From contig OZ026570.1 in NCBI GenBank assembly GCA_964020155.1, positions 2,849,279 through 2,913,278 on the forward strand: DNA of 64,000 nt, read 5' to 3'. Made by a program: the position numbers and the translations under genes. This DNA comes from Chondrilla cf. caribensis (taxonomy: Eukaryota > Porifera > Demospongiae > Chondrillida > Chondrillidae). Shown piece after piece: positions 12,043 to 64,000 of the stretch (position 1 is the first letter of the stretch; every line of letters begins with the position of its first letter). Below the pieces are notes generated by a model. The model searched no databases, was not told the origin of the DNA, and saw nothing but the letters and a program-made list of their open reading frames with translations.

Positions 12043-13682
12043 GGGGGGGCATGTGTGGTAGGAAGGGGTTAGTCCTTGATCTAGAATGTCTGTTCTACAG
12101 GTTACATTACATTAGCATTACTGTACCTCGCTATTATACAACACATTAGTGAGGTCTGCATAGCTCTTGACATCCATAAAACTACAACATACCCCGCCCA
12201 AACTTCCCTTTGAAATTACTATAATGACTAATGACAAGGACACACAATTTGCACAAATAGAATTCGCTAAGTTTATATCACCTTATCAGCTCTTCCATAT
12301 TCAATTATGCACAATTTTGAGTATTTAAATCAGCCTGAAGTAACCACAGCGAATCTTTACTTTGATATACACATAACCCCAACCACAAGGAATTACTTAT
12401 GTAAACAAAATACAAACTACTTTGAAGACAAACAGAGACATAGCAGCTATAAAACTACATTTATTATGCTGCACACATAAATCAAATCAGAATTTTAGCG
12501 GCGTTTACTAAATAATGGCCATCTTCTCAATGCAATTAGACTATAGAGTTAAACGCAATTTAAGTCTAAAATGATCCTATAAGCATTACTTACATGCAGT
12601 TTCTCTATACTTGCAGTGGGCACTTTAGTACTGGATGGGTTAAAGCACTTTTTTTTTCCACGCGTTCCACAGTTGTTCCTCAACTTTGTTGTGGGGGAAA
12701 AAACAAGCATCCCAGTCGGGAGCGGTACATTGCTCATAGGTGTGTTTACATTTATACATCTTGCCTTCCATGGAATATACATTGTAGGGAAAATGAATTC
12801 TTAAAAGAGCCATTTCCTTGTCGTCCTTGTATACAATAACTTTATCTTTGTGCTCCTTCTCTTTAAATCAGCGTTTATCCATCAGTTCTATATTACGAAT
12901 CCAAATGCAGTCCAAGCACTTTTCAAATTCTGGCGTCAATTTTCCTGCAAGAAGATTTAGTAGTATAGTTGTATATTTACCCAATGAAATATTAAAGTAC
13001 TGATTCACAAAAAAGGAAACAATCACAATAATTATCCGGACACATAAATAATAGGATAATGAGAATACACCCTGTTTCGATTTCCTCACCATTCCAATAA
13101 GCGAGTTCTAATTTTCCATGTGCTCGAGGGCAGTTGGGCCCATTACGGCAATTGGGAGAGTACTTGCAGAGGGCTGCCCCAGTTTGGGAATAAGAATTTG
13201 ATACAGGTCTTGGACGTAATTCGATCATCCTGTCGCGACCACCCCGCGTCATCATGACCTTAAAGTAAATCCCAGTACAAATAATAACATCAATACACTA
13301 GTCATATTCAAGCCAGAACTACACTACACTATGTATTATATACAATCCCAGTTTATCAATGATTTCCTTAGACTTCAAATTATAACATCCCGGTAGTCAA
13401 AATAAATATAATAATATTAATTTACCAATGTCCAATAACACCCCTAAATGCTAACGAATGACATCTCAATAAACACACACGCCTAATAGTGAAAGCAGAC
13501 AGCAGCCATTTTGCATTGATTAGCAGGAATATCACCGGATCATTGAAGTTGACACCAACACATAGACAATTTTTTTCCTTTAAATACATTAGTGTGGGGT
13601 TCACTCAGTTTTACCCTAATTAGGCATTGCCACAAGTATATACATAATATTGAATGCAATTCAAAATGCTGTTGCAAACAGT

Positions 13683-13722
13683 CACACACCCACCCACACC
13701 CACCCACACCCACACACACACA

Positions 13723-13780
<58 letters not shown>
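13683..13780. repeat. (CA)n microsatellite, intron 3 of gene A
   Basis: A (CA)n tract with CCCACC variants at its left end. On the transcribed strand it reads (GU)n and begins about 50 nt inside intron 3, just past the exon 3 donor. Frames of Cys-Val or His-Thr across it are repeat artefacts. Confidence 0.9.
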
Positions 13781-13782
<2 letters not shown>

Positions 13783-14887
13783 GTTGTTAATATTGAATTT
13801 ACACACACTGATACTGTAACATACAGTAATAACCTGTCTGTGTTGTTTATTCTTGCATGTTCCTTGCTGGGCAACTAGCTGCCGATTCGACTGTAGGCTG
13901 ACCCAACAAGGACAGCAAACGATTCCTAATTGAGATGCATCTAAACCTGTTCCAACATTTCGTGTGGTGACACTAGGGCTGCCTGTTAGGTATAGCAAAT
14001 TAAAGAACAATGTAAGTACCCACTCCGATTGTGATAATGCAAGCTTAAGTTTCCATGTATGCATAACATGTCAGAACAGTCAACTGCACAGGCCTGCAGG
14101 AGGATTCAGAAAAGGGGTTCAATTTGAAAATAAAAAATGATGGTACATATGGTTAAATACAAGGAGTCTCCGGACTGAATTTTCAGTTACCTAATATTCT
14201 GGAAGTCTTCCATTTCAGACCTACTGTACCATGTGCAATTACACGTAATTAACATTAAGTACTGTACCTTTGTATTGTGTATGTTCTGTTGAAGGTGTTC
14301 CTTCATGACTATACTCAACAGTAGGAGTGTCATCTGAGTCAGATTCATCACCCTCCTCAATATTGGCAGGATACGTGTATTGAGCTACACCACCTAAACG
14401 TTCTACATCTACGTCTGGTACAGACTGGTTGGGCAGTTCTGAGTCAGCAGTCTGTTCTTCTTCATTGAAGAATTGGTCATCCTCGGACAAAGGTGGTGGC
14501 TGAAATTGACTAGTTGTTTGCTCCGTCTGAGCTGCATTATTGCCGAATGTGCCTTGCACGTTGCCTTCTTTATTATCAACTGACATGGGTTGACTTAGCT
14601 GTGTCTGGAATAGACGTAGGTAATAGTACTTGTAGGACACAAAGAGGAATTTGTGCAACAACATGAAAACATTATAGTCCACACATATTATAACATGAAA
14701 CAAAGCATAAGGCACCAGAGAACAATGTCATTTAAAAATGAAAGCATTGAAAGTTAACATTAAAAAGGCTGTAATTATCACATCAGACTGAGGTCAATTT
14801 CCGGATCAAACCCACTGATATAGAGACCAAATGACTGAGTGAATGATTAATATGGCCAAAAACACAGCATGCAAAGGCACAACTTAC

Positions 14888-15229
14888 ATTAGTCTCTGTC
14901 TCTTCCTCAGTTACCAAAAGGCTTGCTAAGACCTTGTGTTTACGACATGCTGCCGAGTCATCATTCTTCAGAACGTCAACAAACCCATCAAACCTTTCCG
15001 AGTCAAAATGTCCATACAAATCGTCCAAAAGCATCACAGAAGCATCGTAACTGGTGGACTCCTTTCTGATACTCTGTTTAAGTTTGAAATCAATGATGTT
15101 CTTCGAAAATAGTTTGTCTAAAATGCTACGGACGTTTAGTTCTGTTGCTAGCGTATCATAATGTTTTTGCAGCAGACCAGTACACTTTTCTTTTAGAGCT
15201 CGCAGTTGTGATACCTGCTGATCAGCCAT
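14888..15229 (-). CDS. Gene A exon 1: CARD-like domain
   Basis: The exon has 114 codons starting MADQQVSQLRALKEKC. The ATG lies shortly after an acceptor (tttccacag, GGAGT, ATG), which suggests an untranslated upstream exon. The pattern LLQKHYDTLATELNV, ILDKLFSKNIID, SVMLLDDLYGHFDSERFDGF, DVLKNDD and HKVLASLL follows the six-helix CARD layout, including the helix-3/4 region and the closing helix-6 leucines. The donor AAT/gtaagtt ends the exon in phase 0. Confidence 0.75.
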
Positions 15230-17218
15230 ACTCCCTGTGGAAAAGTATAATATAGGAAATGGAAATATATTATGCAAGACCATAATTGTAATCCTTAAAA
15301 CTTTGATTATTTGTTGAGCGTTTCAGTGCTATTTTTGGACAGCATGTTAAACCCTGTATATCATATTTTGGGTTGGACTTTTGTAGCTATTTCAAGTGCT
15401 TTTGATGAAATCAATACACCAATTTGTCTGCAATTTGTCTGAAGAATTTTAAAACACCTTTTGACTTTTACTAATAATTATTGTGTAAACTATATATCTT
15501 CATGTTCACATCTAGTCTAATTCTCCCCGAGCAGGTTGAGTTCCAATGAAACGTCTATAACCATTTTGACCATAATATTTAGCTTTCCTGTCTTTCACTA
15601 GATCTTATAATCCCTTTTGGCTGCTATGAAGTTGTGCGTGTGGAAGGTGTGTTGTTAAACTCAATACATTTACCTAATTGGCAACAGCACACCTAATGAT
15701 TGATGCAAGTAGTGTCTGATAACTACCTCACATGCTGTCCAGAAACTCCCTCCTCATATATTACATCGGAAACATGCCGTGTTTAGTCATGCACACAAGA
15801 ACATTGGTGGACCGCTACGTGTCCACCATATTGCTTACATATATGCTAAGATTCGAAATGATATACATTTGATGCTATTTTCAAAGAAATTATGATGATT
15901 ACCATGAGTGGATCATGCAGGCCGGGTATTCCTCAGCACTGATACCATAAAAATGGCGGCAAATCGTCAGCCGTTGAAAGTAGGTCCAGGAGAGCTGTTA
16001 CTTCTAGTTGAAACCCACACATTGTGTAGACAATATCCACATCAGTTTATGGTAATTCCAAAGATCATACTCCATAATTGTGCTAGCCCTAGAAATTTTC
16101 GCTGTCCAAATGTCACCTCCGTCCCGAAAGACCGCCGAACACTACTTTATATAGCAGGCAGCCGATATGTTTGAGAGATAGATCAACATTTAATAACCTT
16201 CTAAGTATCACAATGTAATATAGCTCACCTAATAAATAAAGATTAGCATCGAATTTAGCGTGAACAAGTAATTCGAGTTTAAAAACTCGTGGGGCTGCCG
16301 CCCCCCGCACTCGAATTACTTGGCGTCTTTGTTAGGTTTAGAAGAACCTTCGCTGAAGTTATTACGTTCGGCGGAGCTTCAGCGCACGAATTCTAGCCCA
16401 TTTTCAAATTGTCAGCGTTCGAAATCGGCCATCTTTATTTCGCGCAATATAAATTCTAATATAAATTCATTGTTGCGGTTACGCGTACGAACACATATTA
16501 TATATATATATATATATATATCGGACGAGCGTTACATACCGGAAGTCGAAATGAAAACAATATAGGGGCTGCCTGTGGCAGCCCCTAAAAATACATTAGA
16601 ATGGCTATAAGAAATTGACCGCCACACCCAAGCAGAACTGAAACGCACGCAAATTAAACGTTAACATAGTAAACGCATGCGCGTATGTTAGGCACGCGCA
16701 CGCGCATAGTAATAATAATAATAGTTCATAGCTATAATATGATAGTATTACTACTCAAATAAAAACATGTAAAAACTTACTACTGTAATACATACCACGA
16801 GTCATAGCAGCCTAGCCTAACTGAAGGTTAATTTTGTCAATGTTAAGACATGTACAAAACCCCCAAAAAATTGAGAACATAGAAAACGGTGTTGCCATTA
16901 ATAACATACACTACATACTACAGATAGTTTTACATTAGAGCACTCAATACTGCACACTATAGCTAGCCACATAGCTGGTTCCTAGAGCTGTACAAGTGGA
17001 GAAACAAAGGACATGTTACATGATATAAGTATTGTGGTAAATAACAAGTATTTCAATTTTGTACACTTCAACTTACGTCAAATGCACAAACTCAACCCCA
17101 TCACATGCAAATCGATACACCCCCACACACTATCATGCTAGTACACACAACTTGCCCACCCACCCACATACTAGCACAATAATACGCACAACACACACAC
17201 ACACACCATAATCTCCTG
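15230..17218. other. Spacer between gene B and gene A
   Basis: No coding exon is supported. The region matches the other inter-paralogue spacers, with a YY1-like motif near 15950 and probably the promoter of gene A. It differs from its siblings by a 0.3-kb insertion at 16268-16586. A short CA run at 17191-17208 follows the gene B stop. The frame at 15908-16174 is not preserved between copies. Confidence 0.5.
16268..16586. mobile_element. 0.3-kb non-autonomous element with terminal GC hairpin and empty sites in two paralogues
   Basis: The insert begins AGTAATTCGAGTTT with a hairpin (CTCGTGGGGCTGCCGCCCCC region). It contains a (TA)n run and ends with a perfect hairpin GGGGCTGCCTGTGGCAGCCCC. 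The paralogous positions near 1311-1320 and 37637-37646 read straight through (tagcttgaaaaatacatt). Its internal text (ATTGGCCATCTTT-like, TTCATTGTTGCGGTTAC) recurs in the intron 7 inserts of genes A and B, so it is one family. No reading frame of note. Confidence 0.6.
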
Positions 17219-35026
<17,808 letters not shown>

Positions 35027-35734
35027 ACTCCCTGTGGAAAAGTTTATAGGAAATGGAAATATATTATGCAAGACCATAATTATTGTAATCATTAAAACTT
35101 TGATTATTTGTTGAGCGTTTCAGTGTTATTTCTGGACAGCATGTTAAACCCTGTATATCATATTTTGGGTTGGACTTCTGTAGCTATTTGCTTTTGATGA
35201 AATTAATACACCAATTTGTCTGCATTTTGTCTGAAGAATGTAAAAACACCATTTGATTTTTACTAATAATTATTGACAATGTGTAAATTATTTTCATTTT
35301 CACATCTAGTCTAATTCTCCCCGAGCAGGTTGAGTTTCAATGAAATGTCTATAACCATTTTGACCAGAATATTTGGCTTTCCTGTCTTTTACTCGATCTT
35401 ATAATCCCCTTTGGCTGCTATGAAGTTGTGCATGTGGAAGGTGGAAATGGGTTGTTAAACTCAATACATTTACCTAATTGGCAACAGCACACCTAATGCT
35501 TGATCCAAGTGGTGTCTGCATGATAACTACTTCACATGCTGTCCAGAAACTGCCTCCTCATATAGTACACTGGACACATGCCATGATTTGTCATGCAGTG
35601 AGAACATTGGTGGTCAAGTATAGTGAAATTCAGGGAGCCTCCGGACTGAATTTTCAGTTAACTAGTAGTCTGGAAGTCTTCCATTTCAGACCTACTGTAC
35701 CATGTGCAATTACACGTAATATTAAGTACTGTAC

Positions 35735-36702
35735 CTTTGTATTGTCTATGTTCTGTCGAAGGTGTTCCTTCATGACTATACTCAACTGTAGGAGTGTCAT
35801 CTGAGTCAGGTTCATCACCCTCCTCAATATTGGCAGGATACGAGTATTGAGCTACACCACCTAAACGTTCTACATCTACGTCTGGTACAGACTGGTTGGG
35901 CAGTTCTGAGTCAGCAGTCTGTTCTTCTTCATTGAAGAATTGGTCATCCTCGGACAAAGGTGGTGGATGAAATTGACTAGTTGTTTGCTCCGTCTGAGCT
36001 GCATTATTGCCGAATGTGCCTTGCACGTTGCCTTCTTTATTATCAACTGACATGGGCTGACTTAGCTGTGTCTAGAATGGACGTAGGTAATAGTACTTGT
36101 AGCACACTAAGAGGACTCTGTGTAATAACATGAAAATGTTTTAGTCCACACGTACTATATATAACACGAAACAAAGCAAAAGACACCAGAGAACAATGTC
36201 ATTTAAAAATGAAAGTATTGAATGTTATCATTAACAAGGCTGTAATTATCACATCAGACTGAGGTCAATTTCCGGATCAAACCCACTGATATAAGGACCA
36301 AATGACTGAGTGAACAATTAATACGGCCAAAAACACAGCATGCAAAAAGACACAACTTACATTAGTCTCTGTCTCTTCCTCAGTTACCAAAAGGCTTGCT
36401 AAGACCTTGTGTTTGCGACATGCTACTGAGTCATCGTTCTTCAGAACCTCAACAAACCCATCAAACCTTTCCGAGTCGAAACGTCCATACAAATCGTCCA
36501 AAAGCATCACAGAAGCATCGTGACTATTGGACAGCTTTCCAATACTTTGTTTAAGTTTGAAATCAATGATCTTCTTTGAAAACAGTTTGTCTAAAATGTC
36601 ACGGACATTTAATTCTCTTGCTAGCGTTTCATAGTGTTCTTGCAGCAGACCAGTACACTTCTCTTCTTGAGCTCGCAGTCGTAACATCTGCTGATAAGCC
36701 AT
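35735..36702 (-). CDS. Cassette P: extra CARD exon plus acidic-linker exon
   Basis: Two exons, 36702-36361 (342 bases) and 36071-35735 (337 bases), near copies of exons 1-2 of gene B, with intact acceptors and donors and no stops. The protein starts MAYQQMLRLRAQEEKC. No zinc-finger or helicase exons of its own follow; the next exons in transcript order are gene B exons 1-2. The cassette may be an alternative first-exon pair for gene B, the 5' part of a tandem-CARD gene B, or a stranded duplicate. Phases allow the first two. The duplication junction is visible near 35613. Confidence 0.65.
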
Positions 36703-38143
36703 ACTCCCTGTGAATAAGTATATAAGGAATGGAAATAATATTATATTATGCAAGACCATAATTAGAATAAGCATTAAAACTTTGATTACTTGTTAAGCAT
36801 TTTAGTGTTATTTCTGGACAGCATGTTACACTGTGTATATTATTATAGCATGTGTTGAACTTTTGTAGCTATTTGCTTTTGATGAAGTACATACACCAAT
36901 TTGTCTGCATTTTGTCTGAAGAATTTAAAAACACCATTTTGATTATAATATTGGCTTTCCTGTCTTTTACTAGATCTTATAATCCCCTTTGGCTGCTATG
37001 AAGTTGTGCATGTGGAAGGTGGAAATGGGTTGTTAAACTCAATACATTCACCTGATTGGTAACAGCACACCTAATGCTTGATCCAAGTAGTAGCTGATAA
37101 CTATATCACACCCTGTCCAGAGACCTCCTCATATCATAGTACATTGGAAACATGCCATGATTTGTCATGCACGTAAGAACATTGGTGGACAGTTACGTGT
37201 CCACCATATAGCTTACATATATGCTAAGCTTCGAAATGATATGCATTTAATGCTTGTTTCAAAGGAATTACACCATGAGTGGATCATGCAGGCCGGGTAT
37301 TCCTCAGCACTGATACCATAAAAATGGCGGCAAATCGTCAGCCGTTGAAAGTAGGTCCAGGAGAGCTGTTACTTCTAGCTGGAACCCACACATTTTGTAG
37401 ACAATATCCACATCAGTTTATGATGGAAATTACAAAGATCATACTCCATAACTGTGCTAGCCCTAGAAATTTTCGTTCTCCACATGTCACCTCGAGCTCC
37501 GTCCAGAAATACCCGCCGGACACTACTCCAGGAGGCAGCCGATATGTTTGAGACATTGATCAACATTTAATAACCTTTTAAGTATCATAATGTAATATAG
37601 CTCACCTAATAAATAATGATTAGCATCAAATATAGCTTGAAAAATACATTAGAATGGCTATAAGAAATTGACCGCCACACCCAAGCAGAACTGAAACGCA
37701 CGCAAATTTAGTCTAGCTAGCTAGCCCGTCTCCGCACACGCCCCATGGGCGGAAAGTGCGGAAGACTCCCGCTCTTAGCGCCCGTGGGGCGCGTGTGCGG
37801 GGACGGGCTAGCTAGCTAGACTAACGCAAATTAAACGTTAACATAGTAAACGTGTGCGCCTACGCGCACGCGTGTAGTAATAATAATAGTTCATAGCTAT
37901 AATAATATATAATACTACACAATAAAACATGTAAAAACTTACTACTGTAATACATACCACCAGTAATAGCAGCCTAGCCTAACTGAAGGTTAATTTTGTC
38001 AATATTAAGACATGTACAAAACCTCAATATTGAGAACATACAAACAGACAGTGTTGCCATTAATAACATACACTACATACTACAAATAGTTTTTCATTAG
38101 AGCACTTGATACAGCACACTATAGCTAGCCACATAGCTGGTTT
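36703..38143. other. Spacer between gene C and cassette P
   Basis: No coding exon is supported. It has the same layout as the other inter-paralogue spacers, including the YY1-like motif near 37322, and probably includes the promoter used by cassette P and gene B. It carries the 116-bp foldback insertion at 37709-37823. Confidence 0.5.
37709..37823. mobile_element. 115-bp foldback (MITE-like) element with 9-bp target duplication
   Basis: Left end TAGTCTAGCTAGCTAGCCCG and right end CGGGCTAGCTAGCTAGACTA are inverted repeats. The arms extend through a GC-rich CGCACACGCCCC / GGGGCGCGTGTGCG stretch around a short centre. It is flanked by acgcaaatt on both sides (37700-37708, 37824-37832). Genes A and B have a single acgcaaatt here. 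A 9-bp duplication fits Mutator-like elements, but no transposase is present to confirm this. Confidence 0.8.
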
Positions 38144-52672
<14,529 letters not shown>

Positions 52673-53584
52673 ATCGGATTACCTACGGGACCAGAGTGGC
52701 GTGTAGGTCAGAATTAATACAGAAAAAAACCACCCCTGCAGCCTTAGTGGGACCATAGACCCTAAATACAAACAAAATAATATGTATTTAGGGTCTATGA
52801 TGGGCCCGTACCGTAGTGTGTATATGGTAGTACGTACATGTGAATAAATCGACAAAATGCGAGATAAGCACGCCCGATTGCAAACAGTTGGTCTCTTACT
52901 GTATTATTTTCAAGAATATAAAACTCATAATGCGTATTCTCAATCCCTACACACCAGGTGAGAAACAGCATTCTTTGGTTCACTCATTATCGGCCGGGTT
53001 GGGCGGAAAATCGACATGTTCGGAATTACGGACTGTTCGAGAATACCCCCCGTCTATCTTATCTATTATATGGCAACTGATCCATACCATATATCCCCTA
53101 TATAATAGTCTACAGCTGTTGAGCTCGAGTTTGATCTACGTATACGTACCTAAGTATACGTATCTATTCTCTCTTGACTATATATCTACACTACATTTTT
53201 GGTGACAGAATACTATTAGTCAGAAATCAAGCTAAATAGAAATAGTGCCATACCTGTTCAATTTGGTACAAAAATTCAACTGTTTGTCCACGATTTACAG
53301 CTCATAAAACGTACAAGTTCCCTGTACAACATACACACGTACTAGTCCATTTTATACTGTTTCTACTTGAGACAAGTCGATCGAAACAAAATGAATAGTT
53401 AGACTCGCGAGCAGGGGACCCCGCCCACTCAGTCACTCCACAAAATGGCTTCCATTATGCAATAATTGCTAATAGTACACTATGACAATAATACTGTACG
53501 TATAAATGCATATTCTATCATATTGAGTAAAATAATTACAAAATTGTAAAGGTTGATGATGATAATCAATCCTCATTAAACAGA
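52673..53584. other. Intergenic region between the F-box gene and gene C
   Basis: No coding exon is supported. It holds the 3' flank of the F-box gene and the likely promoter of gene C. Features: a 17-bp perfect stem at 52754-52799 close to the gene C start, a GC-box-like CCCCGCCCAC near 53410 and AAAATGGCTTCC near 53443. Confidence 0.5.
52754..52799. repeat. 17-bp perfect inverted repeat just upstream of the gene C start
   Basis: CATAGACCCTAAATACA (52754-52770) and its exact complement (52783-52799) surround a 12-base loop. It lies 82 bases upstream of the ATG, in the 5' UTR or core promoter. No match in genes A or B. It may be a small mobile element or an RNA hairpin. Confidence 0.6.
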
Positions 53585-63925
<10,341 letters not shown>

Positions 63926-64000
63926 TAAGTCCACCAGACGTTCATCGACGTAGTCTAGTTATAAACTCGAGGCAGATTAAAGCACACATACTTGGTTTTT
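63926..64000. other. 5' flank of the F-box gene
   Basis: Only 75 bases remain. They should hold the 5' UTR; no TATA box or other clear promoter motif can be called. Confidence 0.4.

Larger units (their letters stand above)
1720..15229 (-). pseudogene. Gene A: CARD-HELZ2-like helicase paralogue with disrupted exon 5
   Basis: Seventeen exons (minus strand): 15229-14888, 14604-14268, 13982-13834, 13258-13090, 12944-12594, 11624-11535, 10996-10875, 10077-9084, 8562-8368, 8267-8037, 7968-7893, 7652-4183, 4036-3921, 3818-3703, 3425-3285, 3062-2916, 2574-1934. All have GT-AG borders and matching phases except around exon 5. Exon 5 carries an in-frame TGA (12870-12868) where gene B has a Cys codon. 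It also has a 6-base deletion and a nine-T run at 12649-12657 that is one base longer than the matching run in gene B, so the frame breaks twice. All other exons remain open, including a 3.5-kb exon, so the damage is recent, or partly a sequence error. The order is CARD, acidic linker, zinc fingers, SF1 helicase, RNB-like region, degenerate second helicase. A short last exon (CTC TAG at 1725-1720) is possible after a good acceptor; otherwise the frame runs into a TG repeat and stops at 1823. Confidence 0.72.

Overview
This is a metazoan nuclear window: large multi-exon genes with GT-AG introns, dense (CA)n/(TG)n microsatellites, minisatellites, a LINE and small inverted-repeat transposons. A CARD-type death fold beside HELZ2-like genes and an FBXO21 orthologue fits an invertebrate animal. 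A sponge or other marine invertebrate is my guess, but the window does not prove it. All host genes lie on the minus strand, so transcription order is right to left.

Layout from right to left. (1) 63925-53585: a complete 13-exon F-box gene of the FBXO21 family. I could join every exon in phase (645 codons plus stop); its introns hold five minisatellites or microsatellite blocks. (2) 52672-about 38144: gene C. (3) 36702-35735: an extra two-exon CARD plus acidic-linker cassette (P). (4) 35026-17219: gene B, with all 17 exons in phase (2563 codons plus stop) and a LINE in intron 5. (5) 15229-about 1720: gene A, with a nonsense codon and a frameshift in exon 5. (6) 286-1: the first exon of another copy leaving the window. 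Genes A, B and C are tandem paralogues with the same 17-exon plan.

The shared protein plan is: N-terminal CARD-like domain, acidic Ser/Thr/Glu linker, Cys-rich segment, CCCH zinc fingers of HELZ2 type, a complete UPF1-like SF1 helicase, a long RNase II/RNB-like region that has lost its catalytic acids, then a second SF1 helicase. That second helicase has lost the Walker A lysine and the Walker B acids and stops before its second RecA lobe. In effect it is HELZ2 with a CARD fused to the front. In vertebrates HELZ2 is an interferon-induced RNA helicase/RNB protein, and CARDs carry innate immune signalling in RIG-I and MDA5. I therefore read the cluster as a candidate expanded family of CARD-bearing RNA sensors or effectors. 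That function is an inference.

The cluster is evolving fast. Near-identical blocks alternate with diverged blocks among copies, as expected from gene conversion. Exons 1-2 were duplicated with a precise junction upstream of gene B. Several insertions are visible because the other copies provide empty sites: the LINE, a 116-bp foldback element, a 20-bp perfect palindrome with a 9-bp target duplication, and a small element family with a GC-rich hairpin at its end.
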